A stretch of DNA of 64,000 nt from Vibrio japonicus. GTDB taxonomy: Bacteria; Pseudomonadota; Gammaproteobacteria; Enterobacterales; Vibrionaceae. This document shows positions 1 to 9,100 of the stretch, in pieces. A program made the translations under genes and the position numbers. The stretch is from contig NZ_CP102096.1 of the NCBI RefSeq assembly GCF_024582835.1, positions 186,001 to 250,000 on the forward strand, read 5' to 3'. A model generated the notes under the pieces. The model saw only the letters and a program-made list of their open reading frames with translations. It did no database searches and was not told the origin of the DNA. Numbering within the stretch: position 1 is the stretch's first letter; each line of letters opens with the position of its first letter.

Positions 1-29
1 CGTCAACACTTCTGGACGTCCATATGTCT
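1..29. promoter_or_regulatory. Tandem MetJ operator (met boxes)
   Basis: Three adjacent 8-bp units at 6-13 (acacttct), 14-21 (ggacgtcc) and 22-29 (atatgtct) each match 6 of 8 positions of the met-box consensus AGACGTCT. A fourth unit, of which only 1-5 lie in the window, matches 4 of 5. MetJ binds such boxes cooperatively in tandem. They sit immediately upstream of the predicted metJ -35 element and fit autoregulation, and probably control of a divergent gene beyond the left edge. Confidence 0.75.
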
Positions 30-58
30 TTGCTTATGGCCATAAATCCCGCTAAAAT
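30..58 (+). promoter_or_regulatory. Predicted metJ promoter
   Basis: TTGCTT at 30-35 and TAAAAT at 53-58 are separated by 17 bp, a good sigma-70 arrangement. The met-box array ends directly at the -35 element, so bound MetJ would block polymerase. This is predicted from sequence only. Confidence 0.55.
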
Positions 59-103
59 TACGCCTTCTGATTTTTATCCATCAAAAATTATTAAAGGTGC
101 GCA

Positions 104-424
104 ATGGCAGACTGGAATGGCGAATACATTAGCCCGTACGCTGAACATGGAAAGAAAAGTGAACAAGTAAAAAAAATTACTGTTTCGATTCCACTGAAAG
201 TATTAAAGGTACTCACTGACGAGCGTACACGCCGTCAGATTAACAATCTACGCCATGCGACAAATAGTGAGCTATTGTGCGAAGCATTTCTACATGCCTA
301 CACTGGCCAGCCACTTCCGACGGATGAAGATCTACGTAAAGACCGCCCAGATGATATCCCTGCAGAAGTGAAGCGTCTGATGACGGAAATGGGCATTGAG
401 TTCGAAGCGTTTGACGAAGAATAA
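104..424 (+). CDS. metJ: MetJ methionine regulon repressor
   Basis: MetJ is the S-adenosylmethionine-responsive repressor of methionine biosynthesis and uptake genes. The 106-residue product has the usual family length and a ribbon-helix-helix core: the beta strand [12 protein letters not shown] (about residues 22-33) inserts into the met-box major groove, and the helix beginning [20 protein letters not shown] follows. ATG at 104 has AAAGGTG 5 bp upstream. The gene stands alone, ends at a bidirectional terminator, and is preceded by tandem met boxes, which fits autoregulation. The first residues match MetJ closely, so the identification is near certain. Confidence 0.97.
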   Translation: MADWNGEYISPYAEHGKKSEQVKKITVSIPLKVLKVLTDERTRRQINNLRHATNSELLCEAFLHAYTGQPLPTDEDLRKDRPDDIPAEVKRLMTEMGIEFEAFDEE

Positions 425-511
425 AAATCTCTTGTCACATAGAGTGTCGAGAGCAGAAAAGCAGTAACAAACGCACCATTATTTTCGCTGATGCTGGCTA
501 CCGTGAGATAA

Positions 512-541
512 AAAAGCCGCTGATTGATATCAGCGGCTTTT
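512..541. terminator. Bidirectional terminator metJ / malic enzyme
   Basis: Twelve-base perfect arms AAAAGCCGCTGA (512-523) and TCAGCGGCTTTT (530-541) flank a 6-nt loop. Runs of A and T on the two sides let it work for both convergent genes. Confidence 0.88.
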
Positions 542-557
542 GTTTGAGAGTAGGAAA

Positions 558-1835
558 TTAACCTTCCATGTATCCTTCAGGCATTTCGATACGAGCGACA
601 CCTGAATCAACGGCCGCTTGCGCGACGGCTTTAGCTACGCGCGGAAGTAAACGAGAGTCCATAGGCTTTGGAATGATGTAGCCAGGACCGAATTCTAGGC
701 TATCCACGCCTGCTGCTTTTAACACTTCAGCTGGAACGTCTTCTTTCGCTAGCTGACGAATTGCTTCAACCGCTGCCAGTTTCATTTCATCATTAATTTC
801 ACTAGCACGAACATCCAATGCCCCGCGGAAGATGAATGGGAAACAAAGAACGTTATTGACTTGGTTAGGGTAATCACTGCGGCCAGTACCCATGATGAGG
901 TCATTGCGGACTTCATGTGCAAGTTCTGGTTTGATCTCTGGATCTGGGTTAGAACACGCAAACACAATAGGCTTATCGGCCATGAGTTTTAGTGCTTCTG
1001 GTGGTAATAGGTTTGGACCTGATACACCAAGGAATAGGTCTGCGCCTTCGATTACGTCTTCAAGAGTGCGTTTATCTGTATTGTTGGCAAAGAGTTGCTT
1101 GTATTCATTTAGGTCGTCGCGACGAGTGTGGATAACGCCTTTGCGGTCAAGCATGTAGATTTTTTCACGCATAGCGCCACACTTAATCAGTAGCTCCATA
1201 CATGCGACAGCGGCTGCACCCGCGCCCAAACAAACAATGGTTGTTTCTTCAAGCTTTTTACCTTGCAGCTCAATTGCGTTCAACATACCTGCTGCAGTGA
1301 CGATAGCTGTGCCGTGTTGATCATCGTGGAAAACAGGCACGTCACAGCGTTCAATAAGCTGTTTTTCAATCTCAAAGCAATCAGGTGCTTTGATATCTTC
1401 TAAGTTAATACCACCAAAAGTGTCTGCGATGTTTGCTACTGTATCAACAAACTCGTCAATAGTGCGGTGCTTTACTTGAATATCAATAGAATCTAAGCCG
1501 GCAAAACGTTTGAACAGAAGTGCTTTACCTTCCATAACAGGCTTAGATGCCATTGGACCTAAATTACCTAAACCAAGAATTGCGGTACCGTTAGAGATAA
1601 CAGCGACCATATTGCCTTTGGCAGTGTATTTGTAAATATTCTCTGGATTTTGCGCGATTTCACGAACTGGCTCAGCGACACCTGGGCTGTATGCCAGTGC
1701 CAGATCACCAGCTGTTTCTGCTGGAGTGGTGAGCTCAACTGAAATTTTACCCGCCGTTGGGTATGCATGATAGTCAAGTGCTTGCTGGCGGAATTGTTCT
1801 TCAGGGGATAATTCTTCGCGATTGTCTTCTGACAT
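558..1835 (-). CDS. NAD(P)-dependent malic enzyme, short form
   Basis: Oxidatively decarboxylates malate to pyruvate and CO2, linking the TCA cycle to pyruvate and reducing power. The 425-residue protein has the malic N-terminal domain ([18 protein letters not shown] near 42-59), the central HDDQHGTA motif of metal and substrate binding, and a Rossmann region with GAGAAAVA for the dinucleotide. It lacks the C-terminal phosphotransacetylase-like domain of the roughly 750-residue MaeB of E. coli, so it is the compact single-domain type. It is monocistronic between two terminators. A Fur-box-like palindrome lies 150 bp upstream. NAD versus NADP preference cannot be told from sequence by eye. Confidence 0.93.
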   Translation of the reverse strand: MSEDNREELSPEEQFRQQALDYHAYPTAGKISVELTTPAETAGDLALAYSPGVAEPVREIAQNPENIYKYTAKGNMVAVISNGTAILGLGNLGPMASKPVMEGKALLFKRFAGLDSIDIQVKHRTIDEFVDTVANIADTFGGINLEDIKAPDCFEIEKQLIERCDVPVFHDDQHGTAIVTAAGMLNAIELQGKKLEETTIVCLGAGAAAVACMELLIKCGAMREKIYMLDRKGVIHTRRDDLNEYKQLFANNTDKRTLEDVIEGADLFLGVSGPNLLPPEALKLMADKPIVFACSNPDPEIKPELAHEVRNDLIMGTGRSDYPNQVNNVLCFPFIFRGALDVRASEINDEMKLAAVEAIRQLAKEDVPAEVLKAAGVDSLEFGPGYIIPKPMDSRLLPRVAKAVAQAAVDSGVARIEMPEGYMEG

Positions 1836-1878
1836 GGATGTGGGTACTCATTAATAATTATAAGGAAAGGGGAAATCC

Positions 1879-1906
1879 ATTTTAGAGTAACTAAGTCAAG
1901 CTGCAA
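1879..1906 (-). promoter_or_regulatory. Possible malic enzyme promoter
   Basis: Read on the minus strand, TTGCAG (1901-1906) and TAAAAT (1879-1884) are separated by 16 bp, 44 bp upstream of the start codon. It is plausible as a sigma-70 promoter but not verified. Confidence 0.35.
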
Positions 1907-1985
1907 AGGTTGTAATGCGACGGATAATCACAAAATATTGGAATTGACTGGAGATAAGACCAGATAGGGAGAGATGCCTCTGAAT

Positions 1986-2002
1986 ATGACAATCATTGTC
2001 AT
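1986..2002. promoter_or_regulatory. Fur-box-like palindrome upstream of malic enzyme
   Basis: ATGACAAT-C-ATTGTCAT is a perfect 8-1-8 inverted repeat. Its core fits the Fur pattern TGANAATNATTNTCA at every fixed position (13 of 15 against TGATAATNATTATCA). It lies between the rpmE terminator and the malic enzyme gene, so it belongs to the malic enzyme control region. Binding by Fur is inferred. Confidence 0.5.
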
Positions 2003-2031
2003 CATAAACTGCTGTTTTAAAGTCAGAAATA

Positions 2032-2057
2032 AAAAAGGACGCCGTAGCGTCCTTTTT
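2032..2057 (-). terminator. rpmE terminator
   Basis: Stem GGACGC/GCGTCC with a 4-nt loop is flanked by five A and five T. Transcribed leftwards, it gives a hairpin followed by a U run just after the rpmE stop codon. Confidence 0.85.
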
Positions 2058-2079
2058 AAATTTGCTTACAAAGAAGAGA

Positions 2080-2298
2080 TTACTTCTTGCTTGATAGAGC
2101 ACCGAAACGCTTGTTGAAGCGATCAACACGGCCGCCTGTATCAACGATACGTTGCTTACCAGTGTAGAATGGGTGACATTTGTCACAAACGTCTAGGTGG
2201 ATAGAATCTTTCGCTAGAGTTGAGTTGAACTCGAAAGAGTTACCACAAGAACAAGTCGCTTTGATTGCTTTGTATTCTGGGTGGATACCAGTTTTCAT
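2080..2298 (-). CDS. rpmE: 50S ribosomal protein L31
   Basis: L31 is a 72-residue protein of the large ribosomal subunit. Starting at ATG 2298 the product begins [20 protein letters not shown]; upstream in-frame codons lack ribosomal protein similarity, and AGAGG precedes this start. The four cysteines CSC (16, 18) and CDKC (37, 40) form the zinc-binding set of the C-plus paralogue. In many bacteria this form is replaced by a zinc-free version under zinc limitation. The gene has its own terminator and is divergent from priA, the same neighbour as in E. coli. Confidence 0.97.
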   Translation of the reverse strand: MKTGIHPEYKAIKATCSCGNSFEFNSTLAKDSIHLDVCDKCHPFYTGKQRIVDTGGRVDRFNKRFGALSSKK

Positions 2299-2602
2299 GG
2301 GAGAACCTCTAAATATAGGCCGCGTCGCTATCCGAGTCTTAGCCGGACACCACACGTAGTTAATAAAATTATCTTGGATACCGCTGCTCAAAAAGCAAGC
2401 CATATCACTAAGGCGCGATATATTAATGAATACACTGGCTAGGATCAACCTATTTACCGCAGAAAGTGATACTTTTTTGTCCATTTCTAACCAACGGTCT
2501 TGAAAGCGGGCTTTGCAATAAAGCGCATTGGATGAGGCTTTTACGCCTCTTGCTTTTCCCTTAGACTAATTATGTTCATTTTCCTCACTTCCAATGGCTT
2601 GT
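2299..2602. other. rpmE-priA divergent intergenic region
   Basis: About 300 bp that must hold promoters for both divergent genes. I see no convincing protein gene and no clear ribosome binding site directly before priA. Several AT-rich hexamers resemble -10 elements, but none has a well spaced -35 that I would defend. Confidence 0.5.
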
Positions 2603-4804
2603 ATGCGACCAAAGATTGCCCGAGTAGCTTTACCTGTTCCACTTGATAAACAATTTGATTACCTCATTCCTCCGCATCTGTTTCCGATTATCGGCGGCCG
2701 TGTTTCTGTGCCTTTTGGACGCCAAACGCTGGTGGGAATTGTGACTGCATTGGTGAATCATTCGGAGTTCAGCGAAGCGCAACTAAAGTCAATTAAGCAA
2801 GTGTTAGACAATCAGCCAGTTTGGCCTGAAAGTCTTTATCAACTTTTACAATGGTGCAGTCAGTTTTATCAGTATCCGTTGGGAGAAACGTTACTCAATG
2901 CGATGCCAAGTGCTTTACGCAAAGGGAAAGACGCTGACTTTGCTGCATTAGTAGAATGGCAACTGACAGAGGCGGGGCGAGATCAGTTCATGATTGGTTT
3001 TGGTCGAGCAGTGAAACAGGCGAAAGTGATGCACATGCTCGAAGTAGGCCCAGTCCCTCATCAACAGTTTATTGATGAAGAAGTCAGCTCGAGTGTACTC
3101 AAAACGCTTTCAGATAAGGGTTGGATAGAATCTGTTGAAAAGAAACCGCTGATTCGTCGCTGGAGTGGTGATGTTGAAGCAAGCGTTGACAAACCTAAGT
3201 TGAATACTGAACAGGCTGTGGCGATTGCGACAGTGAACAGTGCTCAAGGGTTTGGATGCTTTTTGTTGGAGGGGGTGACGGGCTCTGGTAAAACAGAGGT
3301 GTATCTGAACCTGATAAAACCCGTTTTGGAGCAAGGGAAGCAAGCTCTGGTATTGGTGCCTGAAATAGGTCTGACTCCACAAACCATTAACCGATTTAAG
3401 AAGCGTTTTAATGTTCCTGTTGAAGTGATTCATTCAGGTTTGAACGACACAGAGAGGTTGAACGCTTGGTTATCTGCCAGAGATAAAGCGGCAGGGATCG
3501 TGATTGGTACGCGTTCAGCACTACTTACGCCGTTTGCAGACTTAGGTATCATCATCGTCGATGAAGAGCACGACACCTCTTATAAGCAACAAGATAGCTT
3601 ACGTTATCATGCACGAGATGTTGCCGTTATGCGCGCCAATAAAGAGCAGATCCCGATTGTTCTCGGATCTGCAACACCGGCATTGGAAACGCTGCACAAT
3701 GCGCTCGTTGGAAAGTACCATCATTTAGTTTTGTCTCAGCGTGCAGGGAGCGCTGTACCCACAACCAATAAAGTACTGGATATAAAAGGCGCCTATCTTG
3801 AGAGTGGATTGTCTGCGCCATTGATTGCAGAAATGCGCAAGCATCTTCAAGCGGGGAACCAAGTCATGTTGTTCCTCAATCGAAGGGGCTTTTCTCCTGC
3901 ATTGATGTGTCACGAATGTGGATGGATTGCTGAGTGTAAGCGCTGTGATGCGTATTATACCTATCATCAAAACAGCAACGAAATTCGATGCCATCATTGT
4001 GGTTCTCAACAACCTATTATCCACCAGTGCCAAGGATGTGGTTCAACTCATTTGGTCACAGTTGGAGTGGGGACGGAGCAGTTGGAAAAGCAGCTCGGTG
4101 AATTGTTTCCGGAATTCAAAGCCATTCGTATCGACCGAGACAGCACAAGAAGAAAGGGGAGTTTAGAGAGTGCGTTAACTTCCATCCGCAACGGTGAATA
4201 CCAAATCCTGATTGGTACGCAAATGCTGGCGAAAGGACACCACTTTCCAGACGTAACGCTGGTGGCGCTATTGGATGTGGATGGTTCGCTTTACAGTAGC
4301 GATTTTCGCGCCTCTGAGCGCCTCGCACAGCTATTTATTCAGGTCGCAGGGCGAGCGGGCAGGGCGAGTAAACCGGGGGAAGTGGTATTACAAACGCATC
4401 ACCCTGAACATACCTTATTGCAAGCTTTACTCACAAAGAGCTATCGCCATTTTGCAGAGACGGCACTGCAGGAGCGCCAGTTAGCCATGTTGCCTCCATA
4501 CGCATTTTTAACGATGTTTCGAGCGGAGTCGAATCACAGTGGGTTAGCCGAGGAGTTTCTTCGACAGGTTCGTCATACACTTGAGGCGCATCCACTGTTT
4601 GATGAATTTTGTTTAGTGCTTGGTCCGACTCCTGCGCCATTGGCTAAAAGAGCAGGGAAATATCGCTGGCAATTGCTGCTCCAAACTCAACAGCGTTCGA
4701 CAATGCAGAAGCTACTTTCAAGTGCAAAGCCAGCCATTCAGATGTTACCCACGGCAAAAAAAGTCCGATGGACCTTAGATATTGAGCCTCAAGATCTCAG
4801 TTAA
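2603..4804 (+). CDS. priA: Primosomal helicase PriA
   Basis: PriA is the replication-restart helicase that recognises stalled or D-loop forks and loads the replisome. With start ATG 2603 the product is 733 residues against 732 in E. coli and begins MRPKIARVALPVPL, aligning with the family N-terminus; ATG 2594 in the same frame would add three residues. It has an N-terminal DNA-binding domain, Walker A GVTGSGKT (about 224-231), a DEEH box (about 320-323), and a zinc region with four CxxC pairs (CHEC, CKRC, CHHC, CQGC, about 430-475). The helicase C-terminal lobe includes QVAGRAGRASKPG. It is divergent from rpmE, with cytR following after a 348-bp gap. Confidence 0.96.
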   Translation: MRPKIARVALPVPLDKQFDYLIPPHLFPIIGGRVSVPFGRQTLVGIVTALVNHSEFSEAQLKSIKQVLDNQPVWPESLYQLLQWCSQFYQYPLGETLLNAMPSALRKGKDADFAALVEWQLTEAGRDQFMIGFGRAVKQAKVMHMLEVGPVPHQQFIDEEVSSSVLKTLSDKGWIESVEKKPLIRRWSGDVEASVDKPKLNTEQAVAIATVNSAQGFGCFLLEGVTGSGKTEVYLNLIKPVLEQGKQALVLVPEIGLTPQTINRFKKRFNVPVEVIHSGLNDTERLNAWLSARDKAAGIVIGTRSALLTPFADLGIIIVDEEHDTSYKQQDSLRYHARDVAVMRANKEQIPIVLGSATPALETLHNALVGKYHHLVLSQRAGSAVPTTNKVLDIKGAYLESGLSAPLIAEMRKHLQAGNQVMLFLNRRGFSPALMCHECGWIAECKRCDAYYTYHQNSNEIRCHHCGSQQPIIHQCQGCGSTHLVTVGVGTEQLEKQLGELFPEFKAIRIDRDSTRRKGSLESALTSIRNGEYQILIGTQMLAKGHHFPDVTLVALLDVDGSLYSSDFRASERLAQLFIQVAGRAGRASKPGEVVLQTHHPEHTLLQALLTKSYRHFAETALQERQLAMLPPYAFLTMFRAESNHSGLAEEFLRQVRHTLEAHPLFDEFCLVLGPTPAPLAKRAGKYRWQLLLQTQQRSTMQKLLSSAKPAIQMLPTAKKVRWTLDIEPQDLS

Positions 4805-5152
4805 ACAGCTTTCCTAATGAGGCTTGTCGCGTGAGTAAGTGTGACTTTAATGGGCGTGCTTAGCTTTCAAATTTCACATTTTTCATTTATTTGTGAATTA
4901 GATCTTACTACGACTGCGAATTTTGTTAATTCTCCCGTAACTTTGTGTCACGAAATGAATAAACTAGGAAGTGAATTTTTTAAGCAAACGTTAGTGTTTA
5001 CGTAAGGTTAAACGTTTGCCTTCGTAAGCAAAATATAAGAATGAGCCCGAGCTCATCAACGTCGTACGTATTATTGGATTTATGTACGGTTTAATTAAGG
5101 TTTAGGTGGCTATTGGCTACCAGTTTTGGAAATTGAAGAGGGTTAAAAATTT
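4805..5152 (+). other. priA-cytR intergenic control region
   Basis: No gene is visible. It holds a possible CRP site at 4892-4907 (TGTGA, six bases, TCTTA; 8 of 10 consensus positions), the paired LacI/PurR-like operators at 4982-5019, and a small hairpin ATGAGC/GCTCAT at 5041-5056 in what is probably the cytR leader. The arrangement suggests a multi-input cytR promoter. Confidence 0.5.
4982..5019. promoter_or_regulatory. Paired LacI/PurR-family operators before cytR
   Basis: Inverted arms GCAAACGTT (4984-4992) and AACGTTTGC (5011-5019) each contain the AACGTT core; core centres are 24 bp apart. The window 4982-4997 matches 13 of 16 positions of the PurR consensus ACGCAAACGTTTGCGT as I recall it; the second core matches about 11 of 16. 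The binder could be PurR or CytR itself. Confidence 0.5.
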
Positions 5153-6160
5153 ATGGCGACAATGAAGGATGTTGCCCAGCTAGCGGGAGTTTCGACAGCG
5201 ACGGTATCTAGAGCGTTGATGAATCCGGAAAAAGTGTCTTCAACCACAAGAAAGAGAGTTGAAGATGCAGTGTTAGAAGCTGGATATTCACCAAACTCTT
5301 TGGCGCGAAATCTGCGTCGCAACGAATCGAAGACTATCATTGCCATTATTCCAGATATCTGTGATCCGTATTACACCGAGATCATTCGCGGCATCGAAGA
5401 CGCGGCAATGGAGCATGGTTATATTGTTTTGCTTGGTGACAGTGGCCAGCACAACAAACGTGAAAGTTCATTTGTAAACTTGGTCTTCACCAAACAAGCT
5501 GACGGCATGCTTTTGTTAGGTACGGATTTACCATTTGATGTGAGTAAACCTGAACAAAAAAACCTACCACCTATGGTCATGGCTTGTGAGTTTGCACCGG
5601 AATTGGAACTTCCAACTGTTCATATCGACAATCTGACTTCTGCTTTTGAGGCGGTAAATTACTTGACTCAAATGGGGCATAAACGTGTTGCTCAAATATC
5701 TGGACCTGAGCCAGCGGTATTATGTCAGTTTCGTCGCCAAGGGTATCAGCAAGCGTTGCGTCGTGCAGGCGTAACAATGAACCCGAACTACAGCGTTTTC
5801 GGTGACTTTACCTTTGAAGCTGGTGCGGCGGCCATTCGACAACTATTGGCCCTACCTGAGCCGCCTACTGCTGTTTTTTGTCACAATGACGCGATGGCAA
5901 TAGGAGCGATTCAACAAGCCAAAAAACTAGGCTTACGAGTCCCTCAGGATTTATCGGTCGTAGGTTTTGATGATATACATTTTGCGCAGTACTGTGATCC
6001 ACCGCTTACCACTATTTCCCAGCCCCGTTATGAGATTGGTCGCCAAGCGATGCTTATGATGTTGGAGCTTCTGCGTGGGCATGATGTCCGAGCGGGTTCT
6101 CGATTGCTGGAAACAAAGCTGGTTGTGCGCGAAAGTGCAGCGCCCCCTCGCATGATTTAA
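5153..6160 (+). CDS. cytR: LacI-family repressor CytR
   Basis: CytR represses nucleoside uptake and catabolism genes together with CRP and is relieved by cytidine. The 335-residue protein begins with a LacI helix-turn-helix, MKDVAQLAGVSTATVSRALMN (from residue 4), then a hinge helix (SPNSLARNLRR) and a periplasmic-binding-like effector domain. Position in the priA-cytR-ftsN-hslVU order and overall similarity point to CytR rather than PurR. In several vibrios CytR also affects biofilm and competence (family knowledge). The promoter carries paired LacI-family operators. A hairpin terminator follows. Confidence 0.93.
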   Translation: MATMKDVAQLAGVSTATVSRALMNPEKVSSTTRKRVEDAVLEAGYSPNSLARNLRRNESKTIIAIIPDICDPYYTEIIRGIEDAAMEHGYIVLLGDSGQHNKRESSFVNLVFTKQADGMLLLGTDLPFDVSKPEQKNLPPMVMACEFAPELELPTVHIDNLTSAFEAVNYLTQMGHKRVAQISGPEPAVLCQFRRQGYQQALRRAGVTMNPNYSVFGDFTFEAGAAAIRQLLALPEPPTAVFCHNDAMAIGAIQQAKKLGLRVPQDLSVVGFDDIHFAQYCDPPLTTISQPRYEIGRQAMLMMLELLRGHDVRAGSRLLETKLVVRESAAPPRMI

Positions 6161-6171
6161 CCTCGAATAAT

Positions 6172-6193
6172 AGCGATGCAATTTAGCATCGCT
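6172..6193 (+). terminator. cytR terminator
   Basis: Arms AGCGATGC (6172-6179) and GCATCGCT (6186-6193) with a 6-nt loop are followed by TTCATTT, 12 bp after the cytR stop. Confidence 0.75.
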
Positions 6194-6269
6194 TTCATTT
6201 CAACTCTGTCATCCGATGACAATCTGCATTAACATTATGGCAGTGCTAACAAACGATTGATGTACAACA

Positions 6270-6818
6270 GTGGCAAACAGAGATTATGTAAAACGTGGTC
6301 GGGGAAATAGCCGTCGAACACCCGCTAAAAAAAAGCCTGCTCCGCAAAAGAAACCGTGGCGTAGTGGGTTACTCGCTATCATATTGGTAAGTGGTTTTGG
6401 CTATGGTTTATATACGTTAAGCAGCGATCCAGAGCCGCCAGCACCAGTCGTGCAGACGAGCACACCTAAAGCCAAGCCTAAGCCGCAAAATACATTACCA
6501 CCACCTCCAGAAGAAAAGTGGGACTACGTCGAGTCGTTGCCGAGTCGTGAAATTGAAGTACAAGCTAAAGCGCAAGTGGTATCCGACATCCCTTATGTCA
6601 TGCAGTGTGGTGCCTACAAAACAGCACAGCAAGCAGACGCTCGCAAACTGGACATCGCCTTCCAGGGTATAAAAAGTCAAATCCGCAGGAAAGAAGGCAG
6701 CAGTTGGTATCGAGTGGTACTGGGTCCGTATAAGTTTAAGCGTGATGCTGAACGTGATAAGCACAAACTTCAGCGCGCTAAAATCGAACCTTGCGCAATC
6801 TGGAAAGAGACTCAGTAG
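6270..6818 (+). CDS. ftsN: Cell division protein FtsN
   Basis: FtsN is the late divisome protein that triggers septal peptidoglycan synthesis. The 182-residue product starts at GTG 6270 giving MANRDYVKRGRG, which aligns with the conserved FtsN N-terminus; the nearby ATG at 6260 is out of frame. It has a basic cytoplasmic tail (1-32), one membrane helix (about 33-50), a proline-rich linker and a C-terminal SPOR peptidoglycan-binding domain (about 105-180, starting VMQCGAYKTAQQADA). It is much shorter than the 319-residue E. coli protein, with most of the periplasmic linker missing. It lies between cytR and hslV as in enterics. Confidence 0.93.
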   Translation: MANRDYVKRGRGNSRRTPAKKKPAPQKKPWRSGLLAIILVSGFGYGLYTLSSDPEPPAPVVQTSTPKAKPKPQNTLPPPPEEKWDYVESLPSREIEVQAKAQVVSDIPYVMQCGAYKTAQQADARKLDIAFQGIKSQIRRKEGSSWYRVVLGPYKFKRDAERDKHKLQRAKIEPCAIWKETQ

Positions 6819-6834
6819 ATAGAATAAGAAATAA

Positions 6835-6863
6835 GCCCACAGTATGAATGACATAATGTGGGC
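6835..6863 (+). terminator. ftsN terminator-like hairpin
   Basis: Arms GCCCACA (6835-6841) and TGTGGGC (6857-6863) enclose a 15-nt loop 16 bp after the ftsN stop. The U run is weak, so efficiency is uncertain. Confidence 0.5.
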
Positions 6864-6885
6864 ACATTCTGAAGATTTGACTCCC

Positions 6886-6914
6886 CTTGAATTATCCTCC
6901 TTAGAACCTCATAT
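6886..6914 (+). promoter_or_regulatory. Sigma-32 heat-shock promoter of hslVU
   Basis: CTTGAA at 6886-6891 and CCTCATAT at 6907-6914 are separated by 15 bp. This fits the heat-shock pattern (CTTGAA, 11-16 bp, CCCCATNT) with one mismatch in the -10. It lies 43 bp before hslV, a known sigma-32 target in E. coli. Confidence 0.75.
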
Positions 6915-6956
6915 ACTTTCTAACACTGACATTTAAATAATTATGAGGCCCTACTC

Positions 6957-7502
6957 GTGACTACCATTGTATCTGTACGTCGTAATAACAAAGTCGTCAT
7001 CGCTGGTGATGGACAAGTATCTCTAGGTAACACAGTAATGAAGGGCAATGCGCGCAAAGTGCGTCGCCTCTACAATAACAAAGTACTGGCTGGCTTTGCT
7101 GGCGGTACAGCGGATGCGTTTACCTTGTTTGAACGCTTCGAAAGCAAACTTCAGATGCACCAAGGTCACCTAACAAAAGCGGCGGTTGAACTGGCAAAAG
7201 ATTGGCGTAGTGACCGAGCGCTACGAAAACTAGAAGCCCTTTTGGCTGTTGCTGATGAAACGGCATCACTGATTATTACTGGTAACGGTGATGTGGTTCA
7301 GCCAGAGAATGATCTCATTGCCATTGGCTCTGGTGGTAACTTTGCTCAGGCAGCGGCAACGGCTCTACTTGAAAATACGGATTTAGATGCGCGTGAAATC
7401 GCAGAAAAGTCACTCAAAATCGCTGGTGATATCTGTGTGTTTACCAACCAGTTCCACACTATTGAAGAACTAGAAATCCCAGCGGATAAAATCGCTGAAT
7501 AA
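6957..7502 (+). CDS. hslV: HslV (ClpQ) protease subunit
   Basis: HslV is the proteasome-like peptidase core of the HslUV ATP-dependent protease, which degrades misfolded and regulatory proteins in the cytoplasm. The start is GTG 6957 with GAGG 8 bp upstream. After Met removal the N-terminal Thr (MTTIVSVRR) is the catalytic nucleophile, which fixes this start. The 181-residue length is close to the family norm, and the [20 protein letters not shown] region is typical. hslU follows 41 bp downstream in the same operon. A strong sigma-32-type promoter stands directly upstream. Confidence 0.97.
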   Translation: MTTIVSVRRNNKVVIAGDGQVSLGNTVMKGNARKVRRLYNNKVLAGFAGGTADAFTLFERFESKLQMHQGHLTKAAVELAKDWRSDRALRKLEALLAVADETASLIITGNGDVVQPENDLIAIGSGGNFAQAAATALLENTDLDAREIAEKSLKIAGDICVFTNQFHTIEELEIPADKIAE

Positions 7503-7543
7503 AACCAAAGATAGTGGCTAAATAGATTTAAAGGAAATTGATT

Positions 7544-8875
7544 ATGTCTGAAATGACTCCTCGCGAAATTGTTCACGAACTTAACCGCCATATCATTGGT
7601 CAGGAAAACGCGAAACGCTCCGTTGCGATTGCGCTACGTAACCGCTGGCGTCGTATGCAGCTAGAAGAAGGGTTGCGCGCTGAAGTTACACCAAAGAACA
7701 TTCTGATGATTGGCCCTACTGGTGTCGGTAAAACTGAAATCGCACGCCGATTAGCTAAATTGGCGAACGCACCGTTTATCAAAGTGGAAGCGACCAAATT
7801 TACCGAAGTGGGTTATGTTGGTAAGGAAGTGGAAACCATTATTCGCGATCTGACTGATGTCGCGATAAAAATGACTCACCAGCAAGAAATGGAAAAAGTG
7901 AAGTTCCGTGCCCAAGAGCAAGCAGAAGAGCGTATTCTGGATGCGCTTCTCCCACCGGCACGTGACGCTTGGGGTCAGAACGAGCAGTCAGCAGAAAGCT
8001 CAAATACGCGTCAGGTGTTTCGTAAGAAATTACGTGAAGGCAAGCTAGACGATAAAGAGATCGAAGTGGATGTCGCTGCACCACAAATGGGTGTTGAAAT
8101 CATGGCTCCTCCTGGTATGGAAGAGATGACTAACCAACTACAAGGCATGTTCCAAAATTTAGCTGGCGACACCAAGAAGAAGCGTAAGCTAAAGATCAAA
8201 GATGCGTTTAAAGCGATTACTGAAGAAGAAGCAGCGAAGCTGGTCAATCAAGAAGAGCTAAAAGAGCGTGCTATCTACAACGTAGAAAACAACGGTATCG
8301 TATTTATTGATGAGATCGATAAGATCTGTAAGCGTGGTGAAAGCTCTGGTCCAGACGTATCCCGTGAAGGTGTACAGCGTGATCTACTTCCATTGATTGA
8401 AGGGAGTACGGTTTCAACGAAGCACGGTATGGTTAAAACAGACCACATCTTATTTGTGGCGTCTGGTGCATTCCAAGTTGCACGACCGTCAGACTTAATT
8501 CCAGAGCTTCAAGGCCGTCTACCAATCCGTGTCGAGCTAGAAGCGTTAACTAGTCACGACTTTAAGCGAATCCTAACGGAGCCTAAAGCGTCGCTAACAG
8601 AGCAGTACATTGCTTTGATGAAGACAGAAGAAGTGGACATCGAATTTACTGAAGATGGTATCGTGCAAATTGCAGAAGCGGCTTGGACCGTGAACGAAAC
8701 GACAGAGAACATTGGTGCTCGTCGTCTTCACACTGTGATGGAACGTCTGATGGATGAAATTTCTTTTGAAGCGACAGAAAAACCAGGTGCTAAATTAACG
8801 ATTGATGCAGCGTATGTGAAGGATCGTCTGGGCGAATTTGTTGAAGATGAAGATTTAAGCCGCTTCATTCTATAA
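7544..8875 (+). CDS. hslU: HslU (ClpY) unfoldase ATPase
   Basis: HslU is the AAA+ ring ATPase that unfolds substrates and feeds them to HslV. It is 443 residues from ATG 7544, which has AAGGA 8 bp upstream; the upstream in-frame TTG is not needed. Walker A GPTGVGKT is at 57-64, Walker B VFIDEIDK at about 250, the variable I domain runs about 110-240, and sensor/arginine-finger residues occur in the C-terminal part. The C-terminus DLSRFIL is the conserved tail that inserts into HslV. It is co-transcribed with hslV and ends at a strong terminator. Confidence 0.98.
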   Translation: MSEMTPREIVHELNRHIIGQENAKRSVAIALRNRWRRMQLEEGLRAEVTPKNILMIGPTGVGKTEIARRLAKLANAPFIKVEATKFTEVGYVGKEVETIIRDLTDVAIKMTHQQEMEKVKFRAQEQAEERILDALLPPARDAWGQNEQSAESSNTRQVFRKKLREGKLDDKEIEVDVAAPQMGVEIMAPPGMEEMTNQLQGMFQNLAGDTKKKRKLKIKDAFKAITEEEAAKLVNQEELKERAIYNVENNGIVFIDEIDKICKRGESSGPDVSREGVQRDLLPLIEGSTVSTKHGMVKTDHILFVASGAFQVARPSDLIPELQGRLPIRVELEALTSHDFKRILTEPKASLTEQYIALMKTEEVDIEFTEDGIVQIAEAAWTVNETTENIGARRLHTVMERLMDEISFEATEKPGAKLTIDAAYVKDRLGEFVEDEDLSRFIL

Positions 8876-8893
8876 CGTCTAAATATACTATTT

Positions 8894-8920
8894 AAGCCGA
8901 CCTCTGGGTCGGCTTTTTTA
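8894..8920 (+). terminator. hslVU terminator
   Basis: Stem AAGCCGACC/GGTCGGCTT (8894-8902 / 8907-8915) with a 4-nt loop and a following T run. Confidence 0.9.
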
Positions 8921-9100
8921 TATCCCAAACATATGCATCACTATTTATAATATTTAGGAAATACATCACGCAGATTGCTTAGCGCGTACTTATTTATTGT
9001 TCAAATAATCTGTTACATTTCTATTGACTGATAAGTGCTTATAACGGAAGACTTTTTTTGTTCTAAGTATTTTATTCAGCATTAAATGGAGAAAATAACA

